Assembly (NCBI RefSeq): GCF_030489605.1
Contig: NZ_JAUKFY010000018.1
Span: forward strand, 1 to 64,000
From: Brevibacillus laterosporus
GTDB lineage: Bacteria > Bacillota > Bacilli > Brevibacillales > Brevibacillaceae
Reading direction: 5' to 3'
DNA: 64,000 bases
The position numbers were made by a program, and so were the translations under genes. The notes under the pieces are model-generated. The model was given only the letters and a program-made list of their open reading frames with translations. It had not been told where the DNA came from and did not search any database. The first letter of the stretch is position 1. Every line of letters starts with the position of its first letter. Positions 35,179-44,106 of this stretch are shown one piece after another.

Positions 35179-36378
35179 ATGAGCACACCAAAGATTCTAA
35201 TCCTGGGGGCAGGTTATGGCGGCGTTACTACCGCTTGTGAATTGCAAAAAAAATTAAATCATAACGAAGCAGAAGTGACTCTAGTCAGCAAGCATGATTA
35301 TCACTATTTAACTACATGGCTTCATGAGCCAGCAGCAGGCACAATGCCAGCTAGTCGCGCTCAAATTTTCCTAAATGAAATCATTGATAAAAATAAAGTA
35401 AATGTAATTAAAGGTACCGTTTCTAACATTTCTGGCGAACAACAAAAAGTAACGCTTGAAGACGGAACAGAGCTGGAATACGACTATTTGGTTATTGGCC
35501 TTGGTAGCGATCCAGAAACATTTGGTATCGAAGGCCTTAAAGAAAATGCACTTACAATCCGCAGCATCAATGCGGTTCAAAAGATTAAAGAACACATTGA
35601 ATATATGTTTGCTTCTTATAATAGTGAACCGGAACGCACAGACTATTTGACATTTGTCGTTGGCGGAGCAGGGTTCACTGGAATTGAGTTCTCAGGTGAA
35701 TTGGTAAACCGCATCCCTGAGCTTTGCCGTGAATATAACATTGACCCATCATTGGTGAAAGTATATAGCATTGAAGCAGCTCCAACCGCATTGCCTGGTT
35801 TTGATAAGGATCTAGTTGACTATGCAATGAATCTATTGAGCAGCAAAGGTGTAGAATTCAAGATCAATACACCTATCAAACAATGCACGCCAGACGGTGT
35901 AATCTTGGCTACAGGTGAAGAAATTAAATCGAAAACTGTCATTTGGACAGGTGGAGTTCGCGGAAATGCTGTAGTTGAAAAATCTGGTTTTGAAGTAATG
36001 CGCGGACGTGTTAAAGTAGATGAATTCATGCGTGCTCCTGGTTATGAGAATGTATTTGTCGTTGGTGACTGCGCATTGATATTTAATGCTGAAGGTCGTC
36101 CATATCCTCCAACAGCTCAAATTTCAATTCAAGAGGGCGAAAACGTAGCCCGCAACCTAAAAGCTTTGGTTCGTGGTGAAAAACTAACTATGGTGCCTTT
36201 TGTACCGAATTTACAAGGTACTCTTGCTTCACTTGGTAAAGGTGAGGGAATGGGTATCATCTTTAATAAGAAAAAATTATTTGGTTTATCTGCCGCGTTG
36301 ATGAAAAAAGGTAGCGACGTTCGTTACCTTTACAAAATCGGCGGTCTTGGAATGGTCTTGAAAAAAATTCGTCTCTAG
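35179..36378 (+). CDS. yumB: type-II NADH dehydrogenase YumB
   Basis: A 399-residue FAD flavoprotein of the NDH-2 family. ILILGAGYGGVTTA at the N-terminus binds FAD; VVGGAGFTGIEFSGEL is the NADH site; FVVGDCALIFN and YPPTAQISIQEG (quinone-site region) follow. The C-terminus ends in a membrane-binding amphipathic stretch. Passes electrons from NADH to menaquinone without pumping protons. The ATG at 35179 has GGAAGGAG upstream; earlier in-frame starts give implausible sequence. Long leader with operator-like repeats. Confidence 0.92.
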   Translation: MSTPKILILGAGYGGVTTACELQKKLNHNEAEVTLVSKHDYHYLTTWLHEPAAGTMPASRAQIFLNEIIDKNKVNVIKGTVSNISGEQQKVTLEDGTELEYDYLVIGLGSDPETFGIEGLKENALTIRSINAVQKIKEHIEYMFASYNSEPERTDYLTFVVGGAGFTGIEFSGELVNRIPELCREYNIDPSLVKVYSIEAAPTALPGFDKDLVDYAMNLLSSKGVEFKINTPIKQCTPDGVILATGEEIKSKTVIWTGGVRGNAVVEKSGFEVMRGRVKVDEFMRAPGYENVFVVGDCALIFNAEGRPYPPTAQISIQEGENVARNLKALVRGEKLTMVPFVPNLQGTLASLGKGEGMGIIFNKKKLFGLSAALMKKGSDVRYLYKIGGLGMVLKKIRL

Positions 36379-36389
36379 GAGAGTAGCGA

Positions 36390-36644
36390 ATGCGCCATGC
36401 TAGTGTACAGGTAAGAGGACTTCTTACACGCGAAGAGTTAGACCGATATAATGCGCTTTTGGAAATTGGGGCATATCTGGAACAACAAGAACGTTATGAT
36501 TTGTCCTGCCACATTCAAAGTGAAGTGGATCGTCTGATAATGCCGGCCATTGAACGCTTAAAAGAAAAAGGTCGCGAGCGTGATCAGGAGAATTTGCGGT
36601 ACATGATTGACCATGGTTTATTGGATATTCATGAGGAAGAATAA
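36390..36644 (+). CDS. small helical protein downstream of yumB
   Basis: An 84-residue Glu/Arg/Leu-rich helical protein (REELDRYNALLEIGAYLEQQ..., DRLIMPAIERLKEKGRER). No family recognised. ATG behind AGGAGAG, 11 bases after yumB stop, so probably co-transcribed. Ends before the shared terminator. Confidence 0.7.
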   Translation: MRHASVQVRGLLTREELDRYNALLEIGAYLEQQERYDLSCHIQSEVDRLIMPAIERLKEKGRERDQENLRYMIDHGLLDIHEEE

Positions 36645-36669
36645 GCATAGCTCGTAATAAAAGACGGTA

Positions 36670-36715
36670 AGCCCTCCTGTCTCTAGGAATTTGATAGAGA
36701 TAGGAGGGTTTTTTT
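36670..36715 (+). terminator. terminator of yumB operon
   Basis: CCCTCCT / AGGAGGG arms extended by TCTCTA / TAGAGA, followed by TTTTTTT. Confidence 0.9.
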
Positions 36716-36766
36716 GTGCTGTGCGGATAGCGTATACTACATGAAAGAAGTAGATAGGAGGATACA

Positions 36767-37243
36767 ATGCGAGAATCTAAGGTATGGCTTGCTGCTGGCG
36801 GCATCGTAGTTAAAGGCGATGAAGTTTTGGTTGTGAAGAAAACATATGGTGGATTAAAGGGGAAATGGTCTTTTCCTGCTGGTTTTGTAGAACCGAATGA
36901 AACCGTGGACGAAGCAGCGGTGCGAGAAGTGTTGGAGGAGACAGGCATAGTTGGACGTGTACGTCAGGTTGCAGCCTTGCGCACAGGCGTAATTCGTGAG
37001 GAAATTAGCGATAACATGATTGTATTTCTGATGGATTATGTTGAAGGTGATCCACAGCCTCAGGAAGGCGAGATTGAGGTCGCTGCCTTTATGCCCATTA
37101 ATGACTTGCTTGCAGACCCGCTTGCGACAGAGTATATTCAGATTATCTTGCCTCATGTTCCTACGATGTCTTCCTATCTAGTGGGAGAATCATATGTACC
37201 AGATCCTATATTTGGTTATTCAAGTTATAAAATTTTTACCTAA
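36767..37243 (+). CDS. Nudix hydrolase
   Basis: A 158-residue Nudix pyrophosphohydrolase. The Nudix box GFVEPNETVDEAAVREVLEETG is complete (GX5EX7REVXEEXG). The C-terminal YSSYK tail is short. Substrate unknown (nucleotide or sugar diphosphates). AGGAGG ribosome site. Monocistronic with its own terminator. Confidence 0.88.
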   Translation: MRESKVWLAAGGIVVKGDEVLVVKKTYGGLKGKWSFPAGFVEPNETVDEAAVREVLEETGIVGRVRQVAALRTGVIREEISDNMIVFLMDYVEGDPQPQEGEIEVAAFMPINDLLADPLATEYIQIILPHVPTMSSYLVGESYVPDPIFGYSSYKIFT

Positions 37244-37293
37244 ATGCTGTACAAGATGCCGAGCTTTATTGAAATACGCTCTGAAATAATCAG

Positions 37294-37329
37294 AAAAAAC
37301 CTGATGATTCCGCTTACATCAGGTTTTTT
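37294..37329 (+). terminator. terminator of the Nudix gene
   Basis: AAAAAACCTGATG / CATCAGGTTTTTT perfect thirteen-base arms. Confidence 0.9.
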
Positions 37330-37436
37330 GATTCTTTTTCCAAGGAAATAAAGGTGGAAATCAAGCAGAAATGCTGTTATTATTTGAAAAACTAAATTAT
37401 CTGAAAATAAAAGAACGCGAAATGGAGAGAGGAACA

Positions 37437-37586
37437 ATGAGGAAACATACTGAAGAAGCATGTCCATATTGTAACGGTCAGGGCTACTTTCATGTAGCGG
37501 TTGGCGGAACAGAGAATTGTCCAAGCTGCAAGGGCAATGGGATGAATAATGAATTGTGTAAGGAACTTCAACCGCTCCAATCATAA
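37437..37586 (+). CDS. yuiA: YuiA-type small zinc-finger-like protein
   Basis: A 49-residue protein with two CxxCxGxG-type knuckles (CPYCNGQGYF and CPSCKGNGM), like one DnaJ zinc-finger half. The ATG at 37437 follows GAGAGAGGAAC; a longer in-frame extension is AT-rich and unlike protein. Located just upstream of yuiB and yuiC as in B. subtilis. Function unknown; may bind zinc. Confidence 0.8.
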   Translation: MRKHTEEACPYCNGQGYFHVAVGGTENCPSCKGNGMNNELCKELQPLQS

Positions 37587-37658
37587 GAGCAGAAGAGAAA
37601 AAAATAAGAGGCAGAATGGAAGAGAGTATTCATGGAATTTCAATGGAACATATTTTGA

Positions 37659-37698
37659 AGTAGCCCACGACATCAGAGGATGCAGGGCTGCTTTTTTC
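37659..37698 (+). terminator. terminator of yuiA
   Basis: AGTAGCCC / GGGCTGCT stem (one wobble pair), then TTTTTT. Confidence 0.75.
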
Positions 37699-37846
37699 GT
37701 TTCTATCCTTTTTATACCTCTTCGGGACATTAAGAAGCTGTGAGTTTTGATAAGCATTTTCTTTGGAAGTTGTTCAATTGACCGCTAAAGCACTTTTGGA
37801 TACACTAAAGTCAGAATATAAACCAAATTCGGAGGTATCTCCTGCT

Positions 37847-38128
37847 ATGTTTATGGCATTAAATCCAATAACACTTATTATTTCTGTTGTGTTATTTAGT
37901 ATTTTAGGCTTTGGCATCGGTTTTATTTTAAATATGCTTTTAAGAACGACATGGCTTCCTTTTGCTCTTACGATTGGACTAATTGGTTATGTAGTCATTT
38001 CCCTTATTGTAAAAGATACACCCCCATCTATTTGGGATTATGTCGTGTTGTATGCCGGAATCGTAGGGACTTTTGCCAGTGGCTGGACGATTCAAACCTT
38101 ACGTAGAAAAGGATATCGGATGTTTTAA
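37847..38128 (+). CDS. yuiB: YuiB-type membrane protein
   Basis: A 93-residue protein with three hydrophobic spans (LIISVVLFSILGFGIGFILNMLL, FALTIGLIGYVVISLIV and YVVLYAGIVGTFASGW). The FGIGFILNMLLR motif is characteristic of YuiB. GGAGGT lies ten bases before the ATG at 37847, so I prefer it to the TTG at 37763, which has no ribosome site. Function unknown. Confidence 0.78.
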   Translation: MFMALNPITLIISVVLFSILGFGIGFILNMLLRTTWLPFALTIGLIGYVVISLIVKDTPPSIWDYVVLYAGIVGTFASGWTIQTLRRKGYRMF

Positions 38129-38239
38129 TTGGTAGCACTCCTTGAGTAATCAGGGGGTGTTTTTGTGTGTCCTAGTAAATAATGTATATCCTCTCTCACT
38201 ATTGGAAATGACTAGATGATGAGAGGAGGCAAATAGAAG

Positions 38240-38917
38240 ATGAAATGGGTACGTTTTGTGAGTTTACTCACGATTAGTATGGCATTCCTGCTTGGTCTTA
38301 CGTCATACGGCTATTCTTCCACCATCATTGATGCAGGAGGCACCACCAGTTCACTTGGTTTGCACGAGAAAAAAGAAGGCTATAAAATGATAAAAAAAAG
38401 ATATGTGCTTTCTAGCTCCATGACAGAAACAAATATGGACACCCAAAAGAACGATCAATCGCAGAACAGAAAATTAGGAAACAGAATAAATAAATCAGAT
38501 GAAACAGCTATTTTAAACCAATATCCTAAGGTACGGGTCGTGGCTACTGGTTATTATGCAGGTGTAGAATCAACTGGAAAAAGCCCGGGACATCCCTCGT
38601 ATGGCATCACGTATTCCGGTATAAAGGTGCACCGCGGGACATACTCCACGATTGCTGCTGATTTGCAAGTTTTCCCGCTCGGGACGGTATTGTACGTTCC
38701 CGGTTATGGGTATGGTGTAGTTGCAGATAAGGGTGGAGCGATCCGTGGTAAGAAGCTCGATTTGTATTTCAATACAAAAAACGACGTGTACAGCCAGTGG
38801 GGTAAGCGTGAAGTGGAGGTCTTTGTTATCCATCGTGGAAAAGGATTTGTAAACGAAGAAATGATGAAGGCCTTGAATAAAGATGGTGTAGAAGCATTTG
38901 CAAGAATTACGAATTAA
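38240..38917 (+). CDS. yuiC: secreted 3D-domain protein YuiC
   Basis: A 225-residue protein with a signal peptide (FVSLLTISMAFLLGLTSYGYS). The linker is Lys/Asn-rich. The C-terminal 3D (MltA-like) domain has the YPKVRVVATGYYAG start, GTYSTIAADLQVFPLGT, VVADKGGAIRGKKLDLYF with the conserved aspartates. Family members (Sps proteins) cleave peptidoglycan. AGGAGG ribosome site. Neighbourhood equals the B. subtilis yuiA-yuiC order. Confidence 0.88.
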   Translation: MKWVRFVSLLTISMAFLLGLTSYGYSSTIIDAGGTTSSLGLHEKKEGYKMIKKRYVLSSSMTETNMDTQKNDQSQNRKLGNRINKSDETAILNQYPKVRVVATGYYAGVESTGKSPGHPSYGITYSGIKVHRGTYSTIAADLQVFPLGTVLYVPGYGYGVVADKGGAIRGKKLDLYFNTKNDVYSQWGKREVEVFVIHRGKGFVNEEMMKALNKDGVEAFARITN

Positions 38918-38921
38918 CAAG

Positions 38922-38960
38922 AAAAAGACCTGAGGCATTTATTGTGCCCAGGTCTTTTTC
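38922..38960 (+). terminator. terminator of yuiC
   Basis: AAAAAGACCTG / CAGGTCTTTTT arms with an inner GGCA/TGCC stem. Confidence 0.88.
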
Positions 38961-39007
38961 TCATGTAATAAAGCCTGTATTATGTTGAAGAATTCGTATT
39001 GAGATAG

Positions 39008-39832
39008 CTATGGCTTTGGCGGAGCAGAAGATGCAGCTATCTGTGAGTCTAAGAAAGCGCCTAGAGAAGGATGGAGGATGTTTACTAGCTGTTCCAATCC
39101 TTCCAATAATCGCGGAGAGGGGCGACAATATAGTCCTTCTTCTAAAATATGTACGTTATTATGACGGATGGCTGTCATTTGTTGCCACTCTGGACGATCT
39201 GTTATCATAGAAGCCTTTATTCTTTTGATTTCAATCCCGCACCATACCACCATGACATGATCAGGGTTTCTCTCTGCTACTTGTTCACGGGTGGATTTTA
39301 CATTATCAGTATTGTAATCAGCGAACACATTTGTGGCTCCTGCTAATTCACTTACATCGGTTAGCCAGTTTGTACGGCCAGGTGTATAAATCGGATTGGG
39401 CCACCATTCCCAATATAGTCTGGGACGCTTGCTTACATTTTGGGTTAGCAAGCGGATTTGCTCGATACGATCCATAAAATGTGCAGCTACCTGCTCTGCT
39501 TTTTCTACCCGATGAATTGATCTGCCCACCTCACGAATATTATCTGCGATATCCAAGATGTGAGCAGGATTAAGGATAATAAAAGGAAGATTGCGTTTCT
39601 TTAACTCTTCGATATTTTTCTCCATACCGGGGACACTGAGTGATGCTATTACAAGATCAGGTTGCAGAGCTTCGACTTTATCCATATCAATGCTCAGGTC
39701 TGGACCGACTTTCGGAAGGTGTTGCCATTCCAAAGGCCAATCGGAATGATCATCAAGTGCGATAACGTGTTCACCTGCATCCAAAGCATACAAAATTTCG
39801 GTATTACTTGGGCAAATCGAGATGATTCTCAC
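39008..39832 (-). CDS. BtuF-like substrate-binding domain protein lacking a signal peptide
   Basis: A 274-residue protein of the periplasmic vitamin B12/siderophore-binding fold (COG0614): it begins directly with MRIISICPSNTEILYALDAGE, has LKPDLVIASLSVPG-like and HNVHILEEGLYCRPSPRLLEGLEQL features. There is no signal peptide or lipobox, so it should remain in the cytoplasm. No permease or ATPase genes adjoin. GTG start behind GGGGAGGAAG. Possibly a cytosolic corrinoid or metal carrier; ligand unknown. Confidence 0.83.
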   Translation of the reverse strand: MRIISICPSNTEILYALDAGEHVIALDDHSDWPLEWQHLPKVGPDLSIDMDKVEALQPDLVIASLSVPGMEKNIEELKKRNLPFIILNPAHILDIADNIREVGRSIHRVEKAEQVAAHFMDRIEQIRLLTQNVSKRPRLYWEWWPNPIYTPGRTNWLTDVSELAGATNVFADYNTDNVKSTREQVAERNPDHVMVVWCGIEIKRIKASMITDRPEWQQMTAIRHNNVHILEEGLYCRPSPRLLEGLEQLVNILHPSLGAFLDSQIAASSAPPKP

Positions 39833-39859
39833 ATCTACTTCCTCCCCATGTGAGTATGT

Positions 39860-40333
39860 TTACCAGAATGGACGTAGGCACAGCGAGACAATAATGCCTA
39901 GCCAACCACCCATAAACACTTCGATTGGCTGATGACCCAGAAGCTCTTTTAGCTTTTTCGTTTTTTCTGTGCGTGGATGTACTTTGAAGGTTTTCATACC
40001 CTCAAGCAAATGGTTAAATTCCTCTACTAGCTTATTTAACACAACAGCTTGCATACCAGCATGGCGACGAACACCAGTTGCATCGAACATCACGATGACG
40101 CCGATGATTGCTGAAATAGCAAAGGCATTGCTGGATAACCCCTCTTGAAGGGCTACAGCAGTAGAAAGTGCAGTGACGGCGGCGGAATGGGAACTGGGCA
40201 TGCCCCCCGTGCTGAACATCAGTGGCCAACTCCATTCGCGGGTCGCCAAATAATTCAGGGGGATTTTGATGAATTGGGCCAACCCAATCGCCAAAAGCGC
40301 CGACCACAAAGGGAAATTGTCTAAGATGGTCAT
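39860..40333 (-). CDS. yuiD: divergent PAP2-family membrane protein YuiD
   Basis: A 157-residue DUF212 protein. The SSHSAAVTALSTAVAL and DATGVRRHAGMQA blocks correspond to phosphatase motifs of PAP2 and the GHQPIEVFMGGWLGI motif follows. Membrane spans are at about 5-25, 60-90 and 130-155. Probably an acid-phosphatase-like phospholipid or pyrophosphate hydrolase. The BtuF-like gene follows after 27 bases and may be co-transcribed. Confidence 0.88.
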   Translation of the reverse strand: MTILDNFPLWSALLAIGLAQFIKIPLNYLATREWSWPLMFSTGGMPSSHSAAVTALSTAVALQEGLSSNAFAISAIIGVIVMFDATGVRRHAGMQAVVLNKLVEEFNHLLEGMKTFKVHPRTEKTKKLKELLGHQPIEVFMGGWLGIIVSLCLRPFW

Positions 40334-40445
40334 GCAGATATTCCGTTCCTTTCGTATAGACTTAATCCTACATGTTATTGTAACAGAAACTGAATATATA
40401 CTTCCTTAACTTTTTCTTATAGATGATAAAGATTGCGCATTTATC

Positions 40446-40464
40446 CTGTAAATATTATTTACAG
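40446..40464. promoter_or_regulatory. perfect 19-bp palindrome between yuiD and DUF309 gene
   Basis: CTGTAAAT / ATTTACAG arms with a three-base centre, about 113 bases from either start codon. The shape suits a dimeric repressor; identity unknown. Confidence 0.5.
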
Positions 40465-40566
40465 CTTAATAACCTCTAACAAGAGGAAGATTCTTGCTCA
40501 ATAAGGAAAAGCCATGTCGATATCTCGATGTATGATATGATTTAAGGAAAAGGTACGGGAGGGAGC

Positions 40567-40968
40567 ATGATGCAAGAGCGATATCCCGAGCAATATCTTC
40601 AGTTCTTTAAAAAATTTAACCAACGAGAATTTTACGATTGTCATGATCTTCTTGAGGACATTTGGATGGAGCAAAAAACCAATAAGTTTTTACAGGGTTT
40701 GCTCCAAATGGCTGTAGGCTTGTATCATTTGGAATGTGGAAATATAAAAGGGGCACGGTGGATGTTTACAAATGCTCACAAATATCTAAGTGCTTATTCG
40801 CCGCAATATTGGGATTTATCGGTGGACGAGGTGCTTCTCTATTTAGAGAAGTGTCTGCAAGCCTTGCCATCTTCTGAAAAGATTCCGTATGATGAAGTAG
40901 AAAAACTGGACTTTCCCTATCAGTCATTGCAATTGATTGCGAAGGGGAATACAGACGCAGGACAGTAG
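40567..40968 (+). CDS. DUF309 family protein
   Basis: A 133-residue helical protein with the DUF309 motif FYDCHDLLEDIWMEQ and LLQMAVGLYHLECGNIKGA. Family function unknown. ATG behind GGGAGG. It precedes pepA by 84 bases; a shared transcript is possible. Confidence 0.83.
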   Translation: MMQERYPEQYLQFFKKFNQREFYDCHDLLEDIWMEQKTNKFLQGLLQMAVGLYHLECGNIKGARWMFTNAHKYLSAYSPQYWDLSVDEVLLYLEKCLQALPSSEKIPYDEVEKLDFPYQSLQLIAKGNTDAGQ

Positions 40969-41052
40969 AAATAGAAAATAAAATGGCGCGTATATCAAGT
41001 CTAAGTAATTAGGAAGATATAGGGTGTACATTCAAGAAACGAGGGAACAGCG

Positions 41053-42549
41053 TTGATACATATTGAAGCAAAAAATCCTTCTTATTTGGAAAAACGAATA
41101 GATTATTTCATCCTGCCCGTATATCAGAATCAAACTCTACATACCCAGGAATGGAGCGAACTAGATGCAACATTCCATCAGCAACTGTCACATATGCTAC
41201 AAACCGGCGAGATTAGTGATCAGAAGGGCAAAGTAACCATCCTGCATACACTAGGACAATTGACAGCCACTCGACTAGTATTTGTCGGGATGGGAGAAAT
41301 GGCTGAATTAGATTTTATCTCCGCAAGAGATGCGTTTGCCAAAGCCGTACAACAGCTCAAAACGGAAGCATCTGAGAAAAGCCTTGCCATTCTCTTGACA
41401 GAGCAAACCAATCTAGGCATGGAGCGCTTGATTCAAGCAGTAGGCGAAGCATTTTTACTTGGAACCTATGCATATGAGGGCTATCGAGCGATTCCGAAAA
41501 ACAAGCCTTCTTTCCAAACAGTGGAAATTGTAGTCGATGAGGAGCAGGAAGCGAAAGCAGAAACAGGATTGCAACTGGCTCAAGCATTTAGTACAGGAAC
41601 GAATCTAGCGCGTACGCTAGTGAATGAGCCTGGAAATTATTTGCCTCCACATGAATTAGCAAATAGAGCGATTGAGGTAGCAAAACGTTATGGAATGAGC
41701 TATGAGCTTCTGGCAAAAGATAAGCTGGAAGAGCTGAACATGGGCGGTGTCTTATCTGTCGCGCAGGGCAGTGCCGAATTGCCGTATGTGGTTGTCATTA
41801 AATACCAAGGGAAAGAGCAGTGGGAGGATGTCATTGGTCTAATTGGAAAAGGCGTAACCTTTGACACAGGCGGTATTTCGATAAAGCCGGTAGCTGGAAT
41901 GGAAGAAATGAAAACGGATATGGGTGGAAGCGCAGCGATGATTGGTGCTATGGAAGCAATCGGTCGCCTGCAACCAGCCGTTAATATCATGATGGTCATT
42001 GGCTGCGTGGAAAATATGCCTTCTGGAACGGCATATAAGCCTGGCGATGTCATAACCACGATGAGCGGTAAAACTGTAGAGATTATCACCACGGATGCTG
42101 AAGGGCGTTTGGTATTAGCAGATTGTATCACGTATGCCAAGCAGCAAGGGGTATCCTGCCTAGTGGATTGCGCTACGTTAACAGGTGGAATTGTAGTTGC
42201 GCTAGGGCACGTTACGACAGGTTTGATGACGAATAATCAGCAATTAGCTAATGAAATGTTCCAAGCTGCTGAATGCTGCGGAGAGCGTTTGTGGCAATTA
42301 CCAACATTCCCAGAGTATCGTGAATTAAATAAAAGCCATGTAGCTGATTTAAAAAATTCGGGTGGAAGATATGGTCATGCCATTATTGCTGGCGTATTTT
42401 TACAAGAGTTTGCTGAAGAGACTCCATGGGTGCATTTAGATATTGCCGGGACTGCTGCTCAGAGCAAAACGACTCCGTTAGGCCCAGTAGGTGCTACGGG
42501 TGCAATGGTTCGCTCTATTGCCCAATTTTTGCTGCAACGCGCCAACTAA
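41053..42549 (+). CDS. pepA: leucyl aminopeptidase PepA (YuiE)
   Basis: A 498-residue M17 metallo-aminopeptidase. N-terminal alpha/beta domain to about residue 170, then the catalytic domain: NEPGNYLPP, LIGKGVTFDTGG (Lys, Asp), KTDMGGSAAM, TTDAEGRLVLAD (Asp/Glu metal ligands, Arg). Cytoplasmic hexamer clearing peptides. TTG start behind GAGGG. Followed closely by the CoA-binding gene. Confidence 0.95.
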   Translation: MIHIEAKNPSYLEKRIDYFILPVYQNQTLHTQEWSELDATFHQQLSHMLQTGEISDQKGKVTILHTLGQLTATRLVFVGMGEMAELDFISARDAFAKAVQQLKTEASEKSLAILLTEQTNLGMERLIQAVGEAFLLGTYAYEGYRAIPKNKPSFQTVEIVVDEEQEAKAETGLQLAQAFSTGTNLARTLVNEPGNYLPPHELANRAIEVAKRYGMSYELLAKDKLEELNMGGVLSVAQGSAELPYVVVIKYQGKEQWEDVIGLIGKGVTFDTGGISIKPVAGMEEMKTDMGGSAAMIGAMEAIGRLQPAVNIMMVIGCVENMPSGTAYKPGDVITTMSGKTVEIITTDAEGRLVLADCITYAKQQGVSCLVDCATLTGGIVVALGHVTTGLMTNNQQLANEMFQAAECCGERLWQLPTFPEYRELNKSHVADLKNSGGRYGHAIIAGVFLQEFAEETPWVHLDIAGTAAQSKTTPLGPVGATGAMVRSIAQFLLQRAN

Positions 42550-42580
42550 GGTGTTCAAAATATAAACGAGGTGAAAAAAG

Positions 42581-43012
42581 ATGGCATTTACTAATCCAAC
42601 AAATGACGAACGCAGAACAATTTTAGAAGAGGCAAAAACGATTGCAGTAGTAGGCTGCTCTAATCGGCCAGACCGTACGAGCTATATGATTGCCGAGGCT
42701 TTGCAACATGCAGGATATCACGTAATCCCCGTTAACCCGATTATTGCCGGGGAAACCGTGTTGGGTGAGAAAGTGATTGCGTCCCTTACCGATATTAAAA
42801 CTCCGGTTGACATTGTAAATGTGTTCCGCCGCAGTGAAGATACTCTGCCTGTTGCAGAAGATACCATCAAGATGGCTCATAAGCCTAAGGTCTTTTGGCT
42901 ACAGCAAGGAATTTATAACGAAGAGGCAGCTCAGCTAGTAGAAGAGCAAGGGATAACAGCGGTTATGGACCATTGCATCAAGGTAGACCATGCCATTTTG
43001 GTACGCAAATAA
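42581..43012 (+). CDS. CoA-binding domain protein
   Basis: A 143-residue YccU/YneT-type Rossmann protein. It shows IAVVGCSNRPDRTSY, GYHVIPVNPI, DIVNVFRRSED, VFWLQQGIYNEEA and the C-terminal DHCIKVDHAIL motif. It should bind CoA or a nucleotide. GAGGTG ribosome site, 31 bases after pepA, and yuiH begins 14 bases later: a probable three-gene run. Confidence 0.88.
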   Translation: MAFTNPTNDERRTILEEAKTIAVVGCSNRPDRTSYMIAEALQHAGYHVIPVNPIIAGETVLGEKVIASLTDIKTPVDIVNVFRRSEDTLPVAEDTIKMAHKPKVFWLQQGIYNEEAAQLVEEQGITAVMDHCIKVDHAILVRK

Positions 43013-43026
43013 AGGAGCGATGAGAT

Positions 43027-43620
43027 GTGTTCTATGGATCAAGCCGCGGATCAAAAGATGATCGCGTTCCACCTAATCAAAAGGTAACGACAGGCTTTCC
43101 CGTGCTTCATTATGGTAATGTGCCAGAGTACAAAGACTTGAGTCAGTGGGATTTTCGAATTTTTGGAGCAGTAGAGGAAGAGAAGACGCTAAGCTTTTCT
43201 GAATTTAAAGGGCTCCCAGTAGGGGAAGTGCACAATGACATCCACTGCGTGACAGGCTGGTCTAAGCTGGATAATGTCTGGGAGGGTGTCCGGGTAGAGG
43301 AAGTAGTGAAGCTGGTTACCATTAAGCCAGAAGCCAAATATGTGATGCTCCATGCAGAAGAGGGCTGGACAACCAATATGCCGTTGGAGGATTTTATGGC
43401 AAAAGGGAATTTATTTGGGTTTAAGCATAATGGTGAGGATTTGACACCTGACCACGGATATCCGCTTCGGTTTGTTATTCCGCATCTTTACTTTTGGAAA
43501 AGCGCAAAATGGGTTCGTGGGATTGAGTTTTTGGAGAAGGATAAGCCAGGGTTTTGGGAGAAGAATGGCTATCATATGTACGGGGACCCCTTCCGAGAGC
43601 AAAGATACGCGTGGGACTAA
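43027..43620 (+). CDS. yuiH: sulfite oxidase-like molybdopterin enzyme YuiH
   Basis: A 197-residue Mo-cofactor-binding domain. The Mo ligand Cys is in DIHCVTGWSKLDN; LHAEEGWTTNMPL and GYPLRFVIPHLYFWKSAKWV complete the family's fold. No signal peptide and no heme domain, unlike YedY or animal sulfite oxidase. Substrate unknown. GTG start behind AGGAGC, nine bases away. B. subtilis yuiH sits in the same region. Confidence 0.88.
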   Translation: MFYGSSRGSKDDRVPPNQKVTTGFPVLHYGNVPEYKDLSQWDFRIFGAVEEEKTLSFSEFKGLPVGEVHNDIHCVTGWSKLDNVWEGVRVEEVVKLVTIKPEAKYVMLHAEEGWTTNMPLEDFMAKGNLFGFKHNGEDLTPDHGYPLRFVIPHLYFWKSAKWVRGIEFLEKDKPGFWEKNGYHMYGDPFREQRYAWD

Positions 43621-43695
43621 TTTAAAGTGGGAGGCTGAATAGTCCCCACTTTCTTGTGTAAAATAAAGAATATTTCAACTAAAGGGAGTTCTTTT

Positions 43696-44106
43696 ATGAT
43701 AAATAACAATATTCCAAGAGTGGGTGTAGGAGCCGCCATCATAGATGACAAGAATCGCATTTTGCTTGTCTTGCGCAAAAAAGCACCGGAAGCCGGGTGC
43801 TGGAGTCTGCCTGGAGGCAAGGTGGACTACATGGAAACAATTGAAGATGCTGTGATACGTGAAATAAAAGAGGAGCTTAATATAGATATCGCCATTGACA
43901 GCCTATTGTGTGTGACCAATCATATTGTTCAGGCAGAAAATGTCCATTGGGTTGCCCCTACTTTTATCGCCCGGATCAGCAGCGGAGAGGTTCAAAATCT
44001 GGAGCCGCACGCTTTAGAGAAAGTAGAGTGGTTCCCAATCGACCAATTACCGGATAACATTACGATAACTACCACGTATGCTATTGATCAGTTAAAAAAT
44101 CACTAA
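43696..44106 (+). CDS. Nudix hydrolase
   Basis: A 136-residue Nudix protein. Box: GKVDYMETIEDAVIREIKEEL (complete GX5EX7REUXEE). The N-terminus IPRVGVGAAIIDDKNRILLVLR resembles the ADP-ribose or dCTP pyrophosphatase type of gene. ATG behind AAGGGAG; an upstream in-frame start lacks support. Substrate unknown. Confidence 0.86.
   Translation: MINNNIPRVGVGAAIIDDKNRILLVLRKKAPEAGCWSLPGGKVDYMETIEDAVIREIKEELNIDIAIDSLLCVTNHIVQAENVHWVAPTFIARISSGEVQNLEPHALEKVEWFPIDQLPDNITITTTYAIDQLKNH

Noticed and set aside
36424-36948. 174-codon minus-strand frame across a small gene, a terminator and a Nudix gene
   Set aside because: It reads through a strong terminator hairpin and two well-supported plus-strand genes; composition is not protein-like.
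41700-42140. 146-codon frame antisense to pepA
   Set aside because: Mirror of the catalytic domain; no ribosome site.
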